Shown here: positions 17,474 to 25,805 of the stretch, one piece after another
Layout: every line of letters begins with the position of its first letter
Numbering within the stretch: the stretch's first letter is position 1
Assembly (NCBI RefSeq): GCF_900289145.1
Contig: NZ_OKQO01000005.1
Coordinates: forward strand, 1 to 64,000
Direction of reading: 5' to 3'
Origin: Neobittarella massiliensis (ex Bilen et al. 2018)
GTDB lineage: Bacteria; Bacillota; Clostridia; Oscillospirales; Ruminococcaceae
DNA: 64,000 nt
Translations under genes and position numbers: made by a program
The notes under the pieces: generated by a model
What the model was told of the DNA's origin: nothing
The model's database searches: none
What the model saw: only the letters and a program-made list of their open reading frames with translations

Positions 17474-18298
17474 CTACTCGCCGCCGGCAGCCACGCTCCG
17501 CACAGCGCCGGTCTGCAGCACCTGCTGGCAGATGACCTGCTGCACGCCGCCCACCTGGTTGCTGGGGGCGGTGTACCGCGCCGCCGCCAAAAGCGGCGGC
17601 ACCGCATTTTCCATAGCATAGCCGTAATGGGCTCTCTCAAGCAGGCTCAGGTCGTTAAAATGGTCGCCAAAAGCCATGGTCTCTTCCCGCGAGATGCCCC
17701 AGTGGCGCTGCAGCAGCGCCACCGCCTCCCCTTTGCACACTCCGGCGTCGGCAATGTCCACCCACCGCTCGCCCGACATGGCAAAGCTCAAGCTGTCGCC
17801 AAACATCTCGTGCAGCACCGGCATCGAGTTTTTTTCCGGCTCCAGCTCATCGCTCATGCCGATCTTATAGGCCCGATCGCGCACCTGCTCCAGGTCCTCT
17901 GCCGCCGTGGCGTTGGGGTAAAAAAAGTGCATCCGCTCGTCGTGCACCGGCCCGGCCGACTCGTAAAAGGTGCCGTTTTCGCAGCACAAAGTCATGCGCA
18001 GGCCCGGCAACCGCCGCCGCAGCGCCAGTATCTTCTGCACCTTTTGCTCCGGCAGCAGCCGCGCGCGCACCACCTCGCCGCGGTACACCATACACCCGCC
18101 GTTGTCGCAAATGCACACCGGCGGGTGCTCCATGTGCGAAAAGTAGTGCTGCAAACTCACGTAAGAGCGGCCGCTGGCCACCACAAAATGTACGCCCCCC
18201 CGCCGCAGCTCCTCCAGCGTGTCCATAAAGCCCACCGGCAGGTTTTTGTCGTCGTCCAGCAGACTGCCGTCCATATCCGTCACGATCAGTTTGATCAC
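17474..18298 (-). CDS. HAD-superfamily (Cof-type) phosphatase
   Basis: I place the start at the GTG at 18298, preceded by GGGAGGTACGC. This gives 274 residues, the usual Cof size. The frame is open further upstream but that part looks non-coding. Motif I is VTDMDGSLL at the N-terminus. Motif II is VASGRSY near residue 40. The C-terminal AFGDHFNDLSLLE is motif IV with Gly-Asp-x-x-Asn-Asp. A C2 cap lies between motifs II and III. Cof-type enzymes hydrolyse sugar phosphates or flavin/pyridoxal phosphates in the cytoplasm. The substrate is not predictable. Confidence 0.85.
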   Translation of the reverse strand: MIKLIVTDMDGSLLDDDKNLPVGFMDTLEELRRGGVHFVVASGRSYVSLQHYFSHMEHPPVCICDNGGCMVYRGEVVRARLLPEQKVQKILALRRRLPGLRMTLCCENGTFYESAGPVHDERMHFFYPNATAAEDLEQVRDRAYKIGMSDELEPEKNSMPVLHEMFGDSLSFAMSGERWVDIADAGVCKGEAVALLQRHWGISREETMAFGDHFNDLSLLERAHYGYAMENAVPPLLAAARYTAPSNQVGGVQQVICQQVLQTGAVRSVAAGGE

Positions 18299-18372
18299 CG
18301 CGTACCTCCCTCTCGTCTCTCTCCCCCGGCAGCCGGCCCCGGGCCCGCTCCGGCCGTGCTGTATGTGTCCGC

Positions 18373-18471
18373 CTAGTAGATCAGCGGCAGCAGCGCGCCC
18401 ACCAGCGCCCCCAAACCCAGCAGTACCGCCAGGCCCAGTGCCACTGCGCGCACCGTCTTTTTCTGTTTCAA
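18373..18471 (-). CDS. 32-aa single-pass membrane miniprotein
   Basis: A TTG start at 18471 lies 9 nt after a perfect AGGAGG and opens a 32-codon frame. The product is a basic N-terminus (LKQKKTVR), then a continuous hydrophobic helix of about 22 residues (AVALGLAVLLGLGALVGALL) ending PLIY. The layout of Lys-rich start plus one TM helix resembles short Firmicute membrane peptides such as Prli42 or DUF4044 proteins, although sequence identity is not evident. It is 74 nt upstream of the HAD gene on the same strand. A real gene is likely from the RBS and composition. Function unknown. Confidence 0.55.
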   Translation of the reverse strand: MKQKKTVRAVALGLAVLLGLGALVGALLPLIY

Positions 18472-19003
18472 AGTCTCTCGCCTCCTGTGTATATCCATCT
18501 CCCATTATACCGCCATCCGCACAAAAATGGGGGCCTGCGCGGCCATTTTCTCTCATTTGGCCGCTTTTTGCCCCCGGGCAAAGCCCCACTCTGGCACAGC
18601 TGCACAGTTTGCCCCATTCTCCCCGCTCCACCAGTCCATCAGTCCGCCAGTCCATCAGTTACCGGCACTGCTGTCTGCCCGGTCGCCCCCCGCTGCCGCT
18701 TGTACCTCCAGACCCGCCGGTAACGCCGGTATTTTGGTATTACAGCGTTCTAACGCCCCGGTGGCCCATCCCCACACCGCCGCTGCAGTCCCGCACAAGA
18801 CCGTGCAGTCCCCCAACACTGCCCGTACCGATGAGCTGCCGCCCCGACCGGCTGTCCCAGCTTTCAGGCCGCCACCGTGTCAGCGCTCTTTTCGCGGCGG
18901 GGCTTTTCCCGCAGCCCGGGGTGTGCTATCATAGAGTAGATCAGCTCATACTAAAAAACAGGGCCACTGCCCTATTTTGCATACAGCATACAGGAGGTAA
19001 AGT
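18472..19003. other. Intergenic region without a gene
   Basis: C-rich sequence of about 530 nt. The only structure I see is a 13-bp direct repeat CCAGTCCATCAGT at 18631-18643 and 18647-18659, and an AGGAGG site just before the thioesterase gene. No promoter is convincing. Confidence 0.5.
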
Positions 19004-19504
19004 ATGTCCCCACAAACGCCCAGCACCCCCGCCGCCGCGCAAAAGCCCGCCCGGCTCTCCTATACCGAGCAGACCTGTATCGTCATGGCCAGCCACATCA
19101 ACGGCTCCGGCCGCCTGTTTGGCGGCACGCTCATGCAGTGGATCGATGTCATCGCCGCCGTGGCCGGCCGCCGCCACAGCGGGTGCGACGTCACCACCGC
19201 CTCGGTCGACAACCTGCAGTTCCACCGGGCCGCCGTGCAAAACGACACGGTACTGCTCACCGCTAAAGTCACCTACACCGGCCGCACCTCTATGGAGGTC
19301 CGGGTCGACAGCTTTGTCGAGTCGCTGGCCGGCGACCGCCAGCGCATCAACACCGCCTATCTGGTGCTGGTGGCGCTGGATAAGCAGGGGCGACCCACCC
19401 CGGTCCCCGCCCTGCTGTGCGAGACCACCGAGGAACAGGCCGAGTTTCAGGCCGCCCTGCGCCGCGACAGCCTGCGCCGCCAGCGCCGCAAAGAGGAGTA
19501 CTGA
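19004..19504 (+). CDS. Acyl-CoA thioesterase, hotdog fold
   Basis: A 166-residue protein starting 5 nt after AGGAGGTAAAGT. The hotdog core is clear: HINGSGRLFGGTLMQWIDVIAA (the helix packed in the sheet, with the Asn/Gly-Gly active-site region), then TASVDNLQFHRAA and VRVDSFVES. This matches YciA/BACH-type thioesterases, which release free fatty acids from CoA. The C-terminal ~25 residues are charged and variable. A terminator follows 25 nt downstream, so it is a single-gene unit. Chain-length preference cannot be told. Confidence 0.85.
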   Translation: MSPQTPSTPAAAQKPARLSYTEQTCIVMASHINGSGRLFGGTLMQWIDVIAAVAGRRHSGCDVTTASVDNLQFHRAAVQNDTVLLTAKVTYTGRTSMEVRVDSFVESLAGDRQRINTAYLVLVALDKQGRPTPVPALLCETTEEQAEFQAALRRDSLRRQRRKEEY

Positions 19505-19524
19505 CATCCCGGCTCCAGCCACCC

Positions 19525-19563
19525 AAAAAAGAGAGTCCCCCAGCACAGGGGGCTCTCTTTTTT
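19525..19563 (+). terminator. Intrinsic terminator after thioesterase
   Basis: Arms 19530-19541 and 19548-19558 (AGAGAG plus a C run against a G run plus TCTCT, one mismatch) followed by a T run. Confidence 0.85.
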
Positions 19564-19645
19564 CTGTCCGCAGTGCCGCACTCCCAGTCTCTGTTTTAAA
19601 ACTGAACGCCGTATGACCGCCACCCACGGCTTCACTGGCTGCCGG

Positions 19646-20099
19646 TCATTTCACCGGCAGCCGCTGCACAGTCAAATGCAAACACTGTACCGGCTCATCA
19701 TAGGTCAACACCAACTTCAGATCTCCCTGCCCAAAGCGAGCCTGTCCGGTATCCAGCTGCCACTGCATCTCGTCAGTAAACAGCCCCCGCCCGCCACAAA
19801 ATCACCCATCTTGATGTAGAACAGCCACCCAGCACCCAAAGTCCTCCCGCTGGGTACCGGCCAGCAGGCAGTCGCTCTGGCAGGCGAAGTCCTCGGCGAC
19901 CGTGCTCGCACCCCGGTGCCGCACTGTCGCCCCCTGCGTACTGGGGGAACTGTCCAAACCGCTGGTGTTCCGGTCGCCAAGCAGACACCGCCACCATCTC
20001 CACCAGCACCTGTCAAAGCCAGCTCTCCCACTGCAAGCATCCGGTCAAACCACACGCCACCAGTACGGTCACCACCGCACCAAAAGCTATCTTTTCCAT
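19646..20099 (-). pseudogene. Decayed lipoprotein gene
   Basis: On the minus strand an ATG at 20099 opens MEKIAFGAVVTVLVACGLTG followed by Cys, a textbook lipoprotein signal and lipobox. A stop arrives eight residues later. Protein-like sequence resumes in other frames: ASTVAEDFACQSDCLLAGTQ, then a frame change, then LFTDEMQWQLDTGQARFGQG and a natural-looking end HLTVQRLPVK with stop at 19646. At least two frameshifts are needed to join these pieces, and the total length is not a multiple of three. It was probably a small secreted lipoprotein, now non-functional. Sequencing error is a less likely alternative because neighbouring genes are intact. Confidence 0.5.
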
Positions 20100-20129
20100 C
20101 AGCAGCGCCAATTTTTACAGCACACACCT

Positions 20130-20690
20130 CCCACGCTTCAGTGTGCTGTTTTATCTCCCACCGGGTCGCCCGTCACTGGGCCGCTCTTTCCACCGGTTGC
20201 CCGCCGCGGCTAAAGCCGCCAGCAACGCTTTCCCAATCACCGGTAATGCGAACCACCGCAAAATAAAGTCGCCCGCTCCGCTGTCCCAACTGTACCGTCA
20301 CCAAGCGGCCATACTGGTAAAAGCCAGTCACTTCAGCCGCCAGATCGCGCTGTATCCGTGCCGCATCCACACCACCCGCTCCCAGCTGTCTCATGTCGCA
20401 GCAGCACCCGCATATAGTTACGCCAAGTCCCCCCCAGCGCCCAGCAGAGCAAAGCCGGCAGGGGCACCCCCCGCTCCCGGTCGTCAGTTGTACAGTCCGC
20501 TCCGGGGCACCGCCGCAAGAGAAAAATTGCCGCATAACGGCTTTACCCACTACGCCGCTACCGACAAGGCCCCCGGTCTGTCGCCCGCTCCCACCCACAC
20601 CCGCCCAGCCCAAACAGACAGGGGCAGCGGCAGTATCCCGACCGGTATCTTTTTTCCGCTCTTCACCGCCAACACCCCCACTTTATAAAG
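20130..20690 (-). pseudogene. Remnant of a second decayed gene
   Basis: Minus-strand fragments look protein-like but lie in different frames: PALLCWALGGTWRNYMRVLL, then AARIQRDLAAEVTGFYQYGR and VTVQLGQRSGRLYFAVVRIT. No single frame spans them. It lies just upstream of the decayed lipoprotein on the same strand, so the two may have been an operon. I cannot assign a family. Confidence 0.35.
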
Positions 20691-20715
20691 TCTGGTATTT
20701 CACTTTTAAAATGCC

Positions 20716-20752
20716 AAAAAACGCGCCGGTTCTCGCGGTCCGGCGCGTTTTT
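20716..20752. terminator. Bidirectional terminator
   Basis: Arms ACGCGCCGG (20721-20729) and CCGGCGCGT (20740-20748) with an A run before and a T run after. It serves the GyrI-like gene on the minus strand. Confidence 0.85.
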
Positions 20753-20783
20753 ATCGATATAAACCGTTATCGTATCTGCTATT

Positions 20784-21395
20784 TTACACCTGCCGCACCG
20801 GCAGCCGCAGCACTGTGCGCAGGTTCTCCTCCCTGGTCCGCCGCGGGTCCCCCAGGTAGATCTCCCGGTGCCAGCTCTCCCGCTGCACCAGCCCGTGCTC
20901 CTGCATAAAAGCGGTCATGGCTGCAAAGCTCTTCCCCTCGCTGGCATAGCTGCCCCGGTGCATCATCTGCACGCACAGCCCGTCGCTGTGGTACAAAAAG
21001 CGCGCCCGCGCCACCGGCAGCTGCGGCTTTTTGGCCGCCAGCTGTGCCGCCGCCCATGTAAAAACTGCCTGGTCCACAAACTCCGGCTGCCGTATCATCG
21101 AGGTCCATCGCCACTGCTCCCGCTCCAGCGCCATGCTGTCGGCGTACCACATCCCCTCCAGCGGCGGCACTACGTAATCGTAATATCCCGCCGGCTGCCA
21201 GCTGCCCATACGGCTCATCTTAATGGTAAAGCTCAGCCCGTAAAGCAGCTCCATGGCCTGCTGGTAGCTCTCCCCGTCCGGCGCGCCGGTGCCGTCCACC
21301 GCTATGTAGGGCATCTGCGGCAGCTTTATCTGTTCGGGCTCTCTTCCCGGCAGGTAAAACGCCTTTTCCAATTTCTTAAAATCCACCTTCTCCAT
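20784..21395 (-). CDS. GyrI-like small-molecule-binding protein
   Basis: A 203-residue protein from ATG 21395; a GTG nine bases upstream is an alternative. It begins MEKVDFKKLEKAFY, continues with EQIKLPQMPYIAVDGTGAPD, and has the duplicated beta-alpha-beta-beta arrangement of the GyrI-like/SOUL-type domain, as in standalone GyrI-like proteins of Firmicutes. These bind small amphipathic compounds and may protect against toxins or hydrolyse them. Near the C-terminus ESWHREIYLGDPRR includes the conserved Glu and the Y-x-x-DPRR end typical of the family. It has no DNA-binding domain. It is monocistronic. Confidence 0.8.
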   Translation of the reverse strand: MEKVDFKKLEKAFYLPGREPEQIKLPQMPYIAVDGTGAPDGESYQQAMELLYGLSFTIKMSRMGSWQPAGYYDYVVPPLEGMWYADSMALEREQWRWTSMIRQPEFVDQAVFTWAAAQLAAKKPQLPVARARFLYHSDGLCVQMMHRGSYASEGKSFAAMTAFMQEHGLVQRESWHREIYLGDPRRTREENLRTVLRLPVRQV

Positions 21396-21649
21396 CTGTA
21401 CCACCCATCCTTTCTGCCCTCAGTATACACCCCTAAAGTTGACAGCCGCCTGTCAGCTTTCCCCACCCGCCCCATTTTTTGTACCGCCCATAGCAGATAG
21501 CCGTCCCTAACGATCGCCTGTTCTTCTGCTATCGGTCCCCATGTTTCAACTCTCGCCATATTTCCACCGCGACCTTCAACCGCACTCTCCGGTCAAACTC
21601 ATCCCACAAATCCCCATCCCCCTATTTATCAATCTAAATAGTTCTCCCC

Positions 21650-23420
21650 TAAATCCGCCACACCGACCTATCCGCAACCACTGTCCTCATATCCCCAGAT
21701 CATCCGCGTCGACCGGTCGTTTTTCCTCCACCGCGCATAAAGCAACACAGCCCCATCACCTGTGTCCCTTATCCCTCTACCCCCATAAACCGCCACACCC
21801 CTATTCTGCCATTCCCGCCAGTCTGCCGCCATTTGTTCCAACCGCCCAGGCCACCACACCACCAGCGACCCCGGCACCCGATCCAGCCGCTCTCCTGCCA
21901 CGCACAAGCAGTATAGTTCCCACATAGCCCTTTCTCCCCACACCAAAAGTCACCACTTCCCGCACAAGACCATACAGCCAAACCACCTGTGCCCCTATCT
22001 CTCCACCCCAATAAGCCCCTCGCACTCCAACGCTCCACCGCTCACCTGTCCATAACCACTAGCCCCATACTCCCAGACCATCGACAACACCGGTACCCAG
22101 CCCAGCTCTCCCCCACTGTACACAAGCAGTATAGTCCCCATATAACCCTTTCTCTCCACACCAAAAGTCACCACCGACCGCACAGGACCCATACAGCAAA
22201 ATCGCCTGTGCCCCTACCTTATCACCTTAATAAGCCCACCCAAACAAATGCCGCACCAACCACCCATTTGCAGCTACTGAACTCATATCCCCAGGCCATC
22301 GGCGCTAACCAGCATTCGGCCTATCCTCCCACCGCGCACAAGTAACAGAGCTCCCGTACAGCCCCCGCCCCTGCCTCAACAGTCGCCGTCAACCATATAT
22401 TTTCACACCATCCGAATCACCTCTACCCTCATCTCTCTACCCCAATAAGTCACCCGCACGCCAAGCCATACCGCTTATCCGTCCGCGACCACTAGCCCCA
22501 TACTCCCAGGCCATCGGCAACACCGATACCCAGCCCAGCTCTCCTCCACCATACACAATCAGCAAGTCCTCGTGAGACCTTTCTCCCCACACCAAAAGTC
22601 GCCACTGCCCGCACAAGATCATACAGCAAAACCACCTGTGCCCCTATCTCTCCACCCAAATAAGCCACCCGCACTCCAAACACCGTACCGTTCACCCGGC
22701 CACAGCCACTAGTTCCGTACCTCCCAGGCCATCGGCGCCGACCGGCATTCGGCCTATCCTCCTCCCACCGCGCACAAGTAACAGAGCTCCCGTACAGCCC
22801 CCGCCCCCGCCTCAACAGTCGCCATCAACCATATATTTTCACACCATCAGAACCACCTCTACCCCAATAAGTCACCCGCACGCCAAGCCATACCGCTTAC
22901 CCGTCCACGACCACCAGCCCCATACTCCCAGGCCATCGACAACACCGATACCTAGCCCAGCTCTCCCCCACCACACACAAGCAGTAAGTCCCCGTGAGCC
23001 CTTTCTCCCCACACCAAAATTCACCACTTCCCGCACAAGACCATACAGCAAAACCACCTGTGCCCCTACCTCTCCACCTCAATAAACTCACCCATCTCAA
23101 CGCCGCACCATCCACCCATTTGCAGCGACTGACCCCATATCCTCAGACTATCAGCGCCAACTACAGCCCAGTTCTCCCCCATCGCGCATAAACAACATAT
23201 CCCCCCCACGCACCGCCTTATCTTACCGTCCCAAGAAACTGCCACACTCTTGTTCTGCCATTCCCGCCGGTCCGCCGCTACTTGTCCCAATCCTCCCGAT
23301 CATCAGCCCACCAGACCACCACACCACCGGCGATCCCGGCGATCGATCCAGTTACTCCCCCGCCGCGTACAACTCTCATAGCTCCCATACAGCTCCTCTC
23401 CCCACACCAACAGTCGCCGC
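21650..23420. repeat. ~216-bp tandem array with ~432-bp higher-order period
   Basis: The AGTC-centred anchor recurs at 21948, 22166, 22381, 22597 and 22817, with a diverged copy (AATTC) at 23029. Spacings are 218, 215, 216, 220 and 212. Units alternate: copies at 22166, 22597 and 23029 share CACACCAAAA and CACCTGTGCCCCTA, while 22381 and 22817 share AACCATATATTTTCACACCA, giving a ~432-bp period. Outer copies of a third type (around 21810 and 23252) mark both ends. C greatly exceeds G on the + strand. On the minus strand several units keep a recurrent peptide pattern (YCLCVVGESW, YCLCTVGESW, YCLCVAGERL), but stops interrupt every long frame. No intact gene is present. Confidence 0.8.
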
Positions 23421-23496
23421 CAGCCGAGCACGACCGCACGACCTGCCCTCCCACATGCCTTTACCCCCCACTCCCCAAAACGCTCATCCCCAAAAG

Positions 23497-23540
23497 AAAA
23501 CAGCAGGCCCGGTCTAACACCGGGCCTGCTGTCTCTCTTT
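23497..23540. terminator. Strong terminator downstream of GNAT gene
   Basis: Perfect 13-bp arms CAGCAGGCCCGGT (23501-23513) and ACCGGGCCTGCTG (23519-23531), with A-rich sequence upstream and T-rich downstream. It can terminate the minus-strand GNAT transcript and isolates the repeat array. Confidence 0.9.
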
Positions 23541-23576
23541 TGTCCGCTATACCGCACAGTGAGCACCAACCGGTGC

Positions 23577-24161
23577 CTACAGTACCTCCACAAAGTGCTC
23601 TGCGTACTGGTTCCAGTACTTTTTATATACCCGCTGCTCATTGCCGTCAAAATTCAGCTGGTACATCCTAAAAGTCACGCGAACATCCTTGGGCTGCCAC
23701 TGCTCTATATACGAGTAGCGGTAGGTCATGCCCAACTTCTGCATCACCGCGCCGCTGCGGGGATTTTGCACATCGTGGGTCGCCGTAATGTAGGGCAGTC
23801 CATCCGCTCTCACCTGCTCTACCACCGCTTTTCCCGCCTCGGTAACGATCCCCCGGTGCCAAAACTCGCGGCGCAGCCCGTAGCCAAAATCGTGGTGCTC
23901 CTGCATATCCACCTTGATATAGCCGATGGGACGGTCGTCGCTCTTTAAACAGATCGCGTACTGGTAGCCGCGCGGTTCGGCGTATTTGGCGGCATATCGC
24001 TCCTGATAAAACGCCTCGGCCTCCTCCATGCTCTGCAGGGGGTACCACGGCAAAAACCGATTGACCTCTTTATCCCTCAAGATCTGGTACAGCGCCTCGA
24101 TATCCCTCTCGGTAAATTTGCGCAAGATCAGGCGCTCTGTTTTCAGAGTTGGTGTATTCAT
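23577..24161 (-). CDS. GNAT acetyltransferase, RimJ/RimL type
   Basis: A 194-residue protein. It begins TLKTERLILRKFTERDIEAL, the typical N-terminus of RimJ/RimL-like GNATs, and carries the acetyl-CoA-binding segment GYGLRREFWHRGIVTEAGKA near residue 95. A further motif is NPRSGAVMQKLGM. Members acetylate protein N-termini, amino acids or antibiotics. It starts 4 nt after the end of the upstream kinase-like gene, so the two are co-transcribed. Paired with an APH-fold kinase it may belong to a small resistance or detoxification unit, but no specific drug can be named. Confidence 0.85.
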   Translation of the reverse strand: MNTPTLKTERLILRKFTERDIEALYQILRDKEVNRFLPWYPLQSMEEAEAFYQERYAAKYAEPRGYQYAICLKSDDRPIGYIKVDMQEHHDFGYGLRREFWHRGIVTEAGKAVVEQVRADGLPYITATHDVQNPRSGAVMQKLGMTYRYSYIEQWQPKDVRVTFRMYQLNFDGNEQRVYKKYWNQYAEHFVEVL

Positions 24162-24165
24162 CCCA

Positions 24166-25044
24166 TTATCCTCCTGCCATCATCCAGTCGTATTCCTCTA
24201 AGATCACATCCAGCGTGTGCCTGGCGCTGTCAGCTGCCCCGGGCTCGGACGAGCGGTAGGTGATCAGCGCCTTCCACAGCGCCCAACCCCGCGCTCTGTC
24301 TATCGTGCCCGGGTCCAGGTCCTCTAAAAAGCGCACGCGGCTGGGGCGGTCAAAGAATGTCCAGGCCATCGCATAGTCACAGGCGGGGTCGCCAACGCCC
24401 ATGATCCCAAAATCGATCACCCCACACAGTGTGCCGTCACGCACCAAAATATTGCCCGGGGCAACATCCCCGTGGAGCCATACCGGCGCCGAGGTCCACC
24501 GGGTGGCGGTCGCGCGCTGCCAGAGCTGTTTTAGCGCGTCCACCGGCAAGTCCGTCTCCAGCTCTCTCAGGGCGCTCTCTACCTGTCGGCTGTAAACGGC
24601 AGGTTCAGCGCCCCGATAAAAGTTGTGTGCGCCCGCCGCCGGCGCGCCCCGGGTATCTATGCGCTGCAGCTCCCGCAAAAAGGCCGCCAAGTCCACCGCC
24701 AGGCGCTCTAGATCCGTTATATTTTCGCGGCACAGCGTCTCGCCCTCTACAAACCTGTTTATCGACCACACAAACGGGTAACCGCTGCCCGCTCTCCCCC
24801 GAACGATGGGACATGAGATGGGCAGCGACAGAAATCGTGCCAAGTATGGAAGCCACTCGGCCTCCTTTTCGATCTGCGGCACATACGCCGCCCCGCTGGG
24901 CAGCCGAACAGTCATATTTTCACCCAGATAAAACGTCCGGTTATCGTGCCCGCTCTGGGCAACGGGACGTATGGGCAGATCCGCCCACTGGGGAAATTGC
25001 TCCCTGATGAGCCGGGTCACCAGCTCTACCGAAATAGCAGGCAT
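24166..25044 (-). CDS. Aminoglycoside phosphotransferase-family kinase
   Basis: A 292-residue protein with an APH/choline-kinase fold. The N-lobe contains SGHDNRTFYLGENMTVRLPS with the ATP-binding Lys/Arg region. The catalytic loop is WLHGDVAPGNILV (H-G-D-x4-N) near residue 190 and the metal-binding loop is VIDFGIMGVGDPACDYA. All catalytic residues are present. Family members phosphorylate aminoglycosides, macrolides, homoserine or other hydroxylated molecules. This one resembles the broad unassigned APH group rather than a known resistance enzyme. It has a good RBS (GGAGCGGCT) and is followed at 4 nt by the GNAT gene. Confidence 0.8.
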   Translation of the reverse strand: MPAISVELVTRLIREQFPQWADLPIRPVAQSGHDNRTFYLGENMTVRLPSGAAYVPQIEKEAEWLPYLARFLSLPISCPIVRGRAGSGYPFVWSINRFVEGETLCRENITDLERLAVDLAAFLRELQRIDTRGAPAAGAHNFYRGAEPAVYSRQVESALRELETDLPVDALKQLWQRATATRWTSAPVWLHGDVAPGNILVRDGTLCGVIDFGIMGVGDPACDYAMAWTFFDRPSRVRFLEDLDPGTIDRARGWALWKALITYRSSEPGAADSARHTLDVILEEYDWMMAGG

Positions 25045-25148
25045 AGCCGCTCCTTTTTAAACCGATTAGAAATATTCCCACCACTCACCACCATTATTAT
25101 AGAGCAGCTGTCCGGCACTTTCCAGCCTACAGTTTTCATGCCAAATAA

Positions 25149-25185
25149 AAAAGAGAGCGCCGCAAGTCACCTTGCAGCCCTCTTT
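25149..25185 (-). terminator. Intrinsic terminator after CD3324-family gene
   Basis: Read on the minus strand, AGAGGGCTGCAAG and CTTGCGGCGCTCTCT form a hairpin followed by a T run. Confidence 0.7.
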
Positions 25186-25199
25186 CTACTCTCTACTCT

Positions 25200-25472
25200 T
25201 TACCGCTCTCGTTTTCTCTGCGCGGTAAGTACTTTTTGTATACCTTTGTCAGAAAGGTGGTACCTCTCAGACAGCGCCTCTATGCCGGCTCCGTTTTGAT
25301 AATCCCGGTAGATCTTTTGATCTCGCTGCTTTAGCATCTCTCTCGTTCCGTTTTTGCTCCCCCAAGTTCTCCGTTTGCGGCTGGGGATATAGAGATATGC
25401 GCCGTCTATATATTTTTGGATCTCACCCACCAGTTCAGCAGGCAGTATATCTGTTGCAGATCTGTAACTCAT
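25200..25472 (-). CDS. CD3324-family (Mor-like) regulator
   Basis: A 90-residue protein matching the CD3324 family: an N-terminal ILPAELVGEIQKYIDGAYLY, a YIPSRKRRTWGSKNGTRE linker, then a C-terminal HTH (YQNGAGIEALSERYHLSDKG). The family is related to the Mor activators of Mu-like phages, is common in Clostridia, and is usually found beside accessory or mobile genes. It is monocistronic, with AAGGAG about 11 nt before the ATG. The target is unknown. Confidence 0.8.
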   Translation of the reverse strand: MSYRSATDILPAELVGEIQKYIDGAYLYIPSRKRRTWGSKNGTREMLKQRDQKIYRDYQNGAGIEALSERYHLSDKGIQKVLTAQRKRER

Positions 25473-25805
25473 CTAATCTTGCTCTCCTTCATTGGTCTTT
25501 CCCAATAAGGCATAGCAAGAACTACTCCGACAAATTAAGTTGCCACCCGGCCTATCGCAATAGCCCCCACTATGCGATGAGCTTTCAGCAGTACGTACAT
25601 AAACACCATCTCCTCTTTGTCATTACATATAATTTTTACATAATATATCGCCAGTTGTCAATATGCCTTCCAACGCCTGTTCAGGGCGCACACTTTAAAG
25701 GAAAAGCAAAAGTGGCCGTTTCGTGCCGCCCAGCACTGCACCAGCACTGCACCAGTCCACCCCCGGTGATCGCTGTGCCCCGTTTGTACCGCACCGCCGG
25801 TCTCT
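25473..25805. other. Intergenic, no gene seen
   Basis: About 330 nt with lower GC than its surroundings in the first half. No convincing frame, terminator or promoter was found. It separates the CD3324-family gene from the 3' end of the WYL regulator. Confidence 0.5.

Noticed and set aside
18299-18655. 119-residue N-terminal extension of the HAD protein
   Set aside because: It overlaps the membrane miniprotein and non-coding sequence. The GTG at 18298 has GGGAGG and gives the usual family length.
22492-22815. 107-codon minus-strand frame in the 216-bp array
   Set aside because: It has no ribosome site, is interrupted in neighbouring units and is W/G-rich by composition. Kept only as a possible relic.
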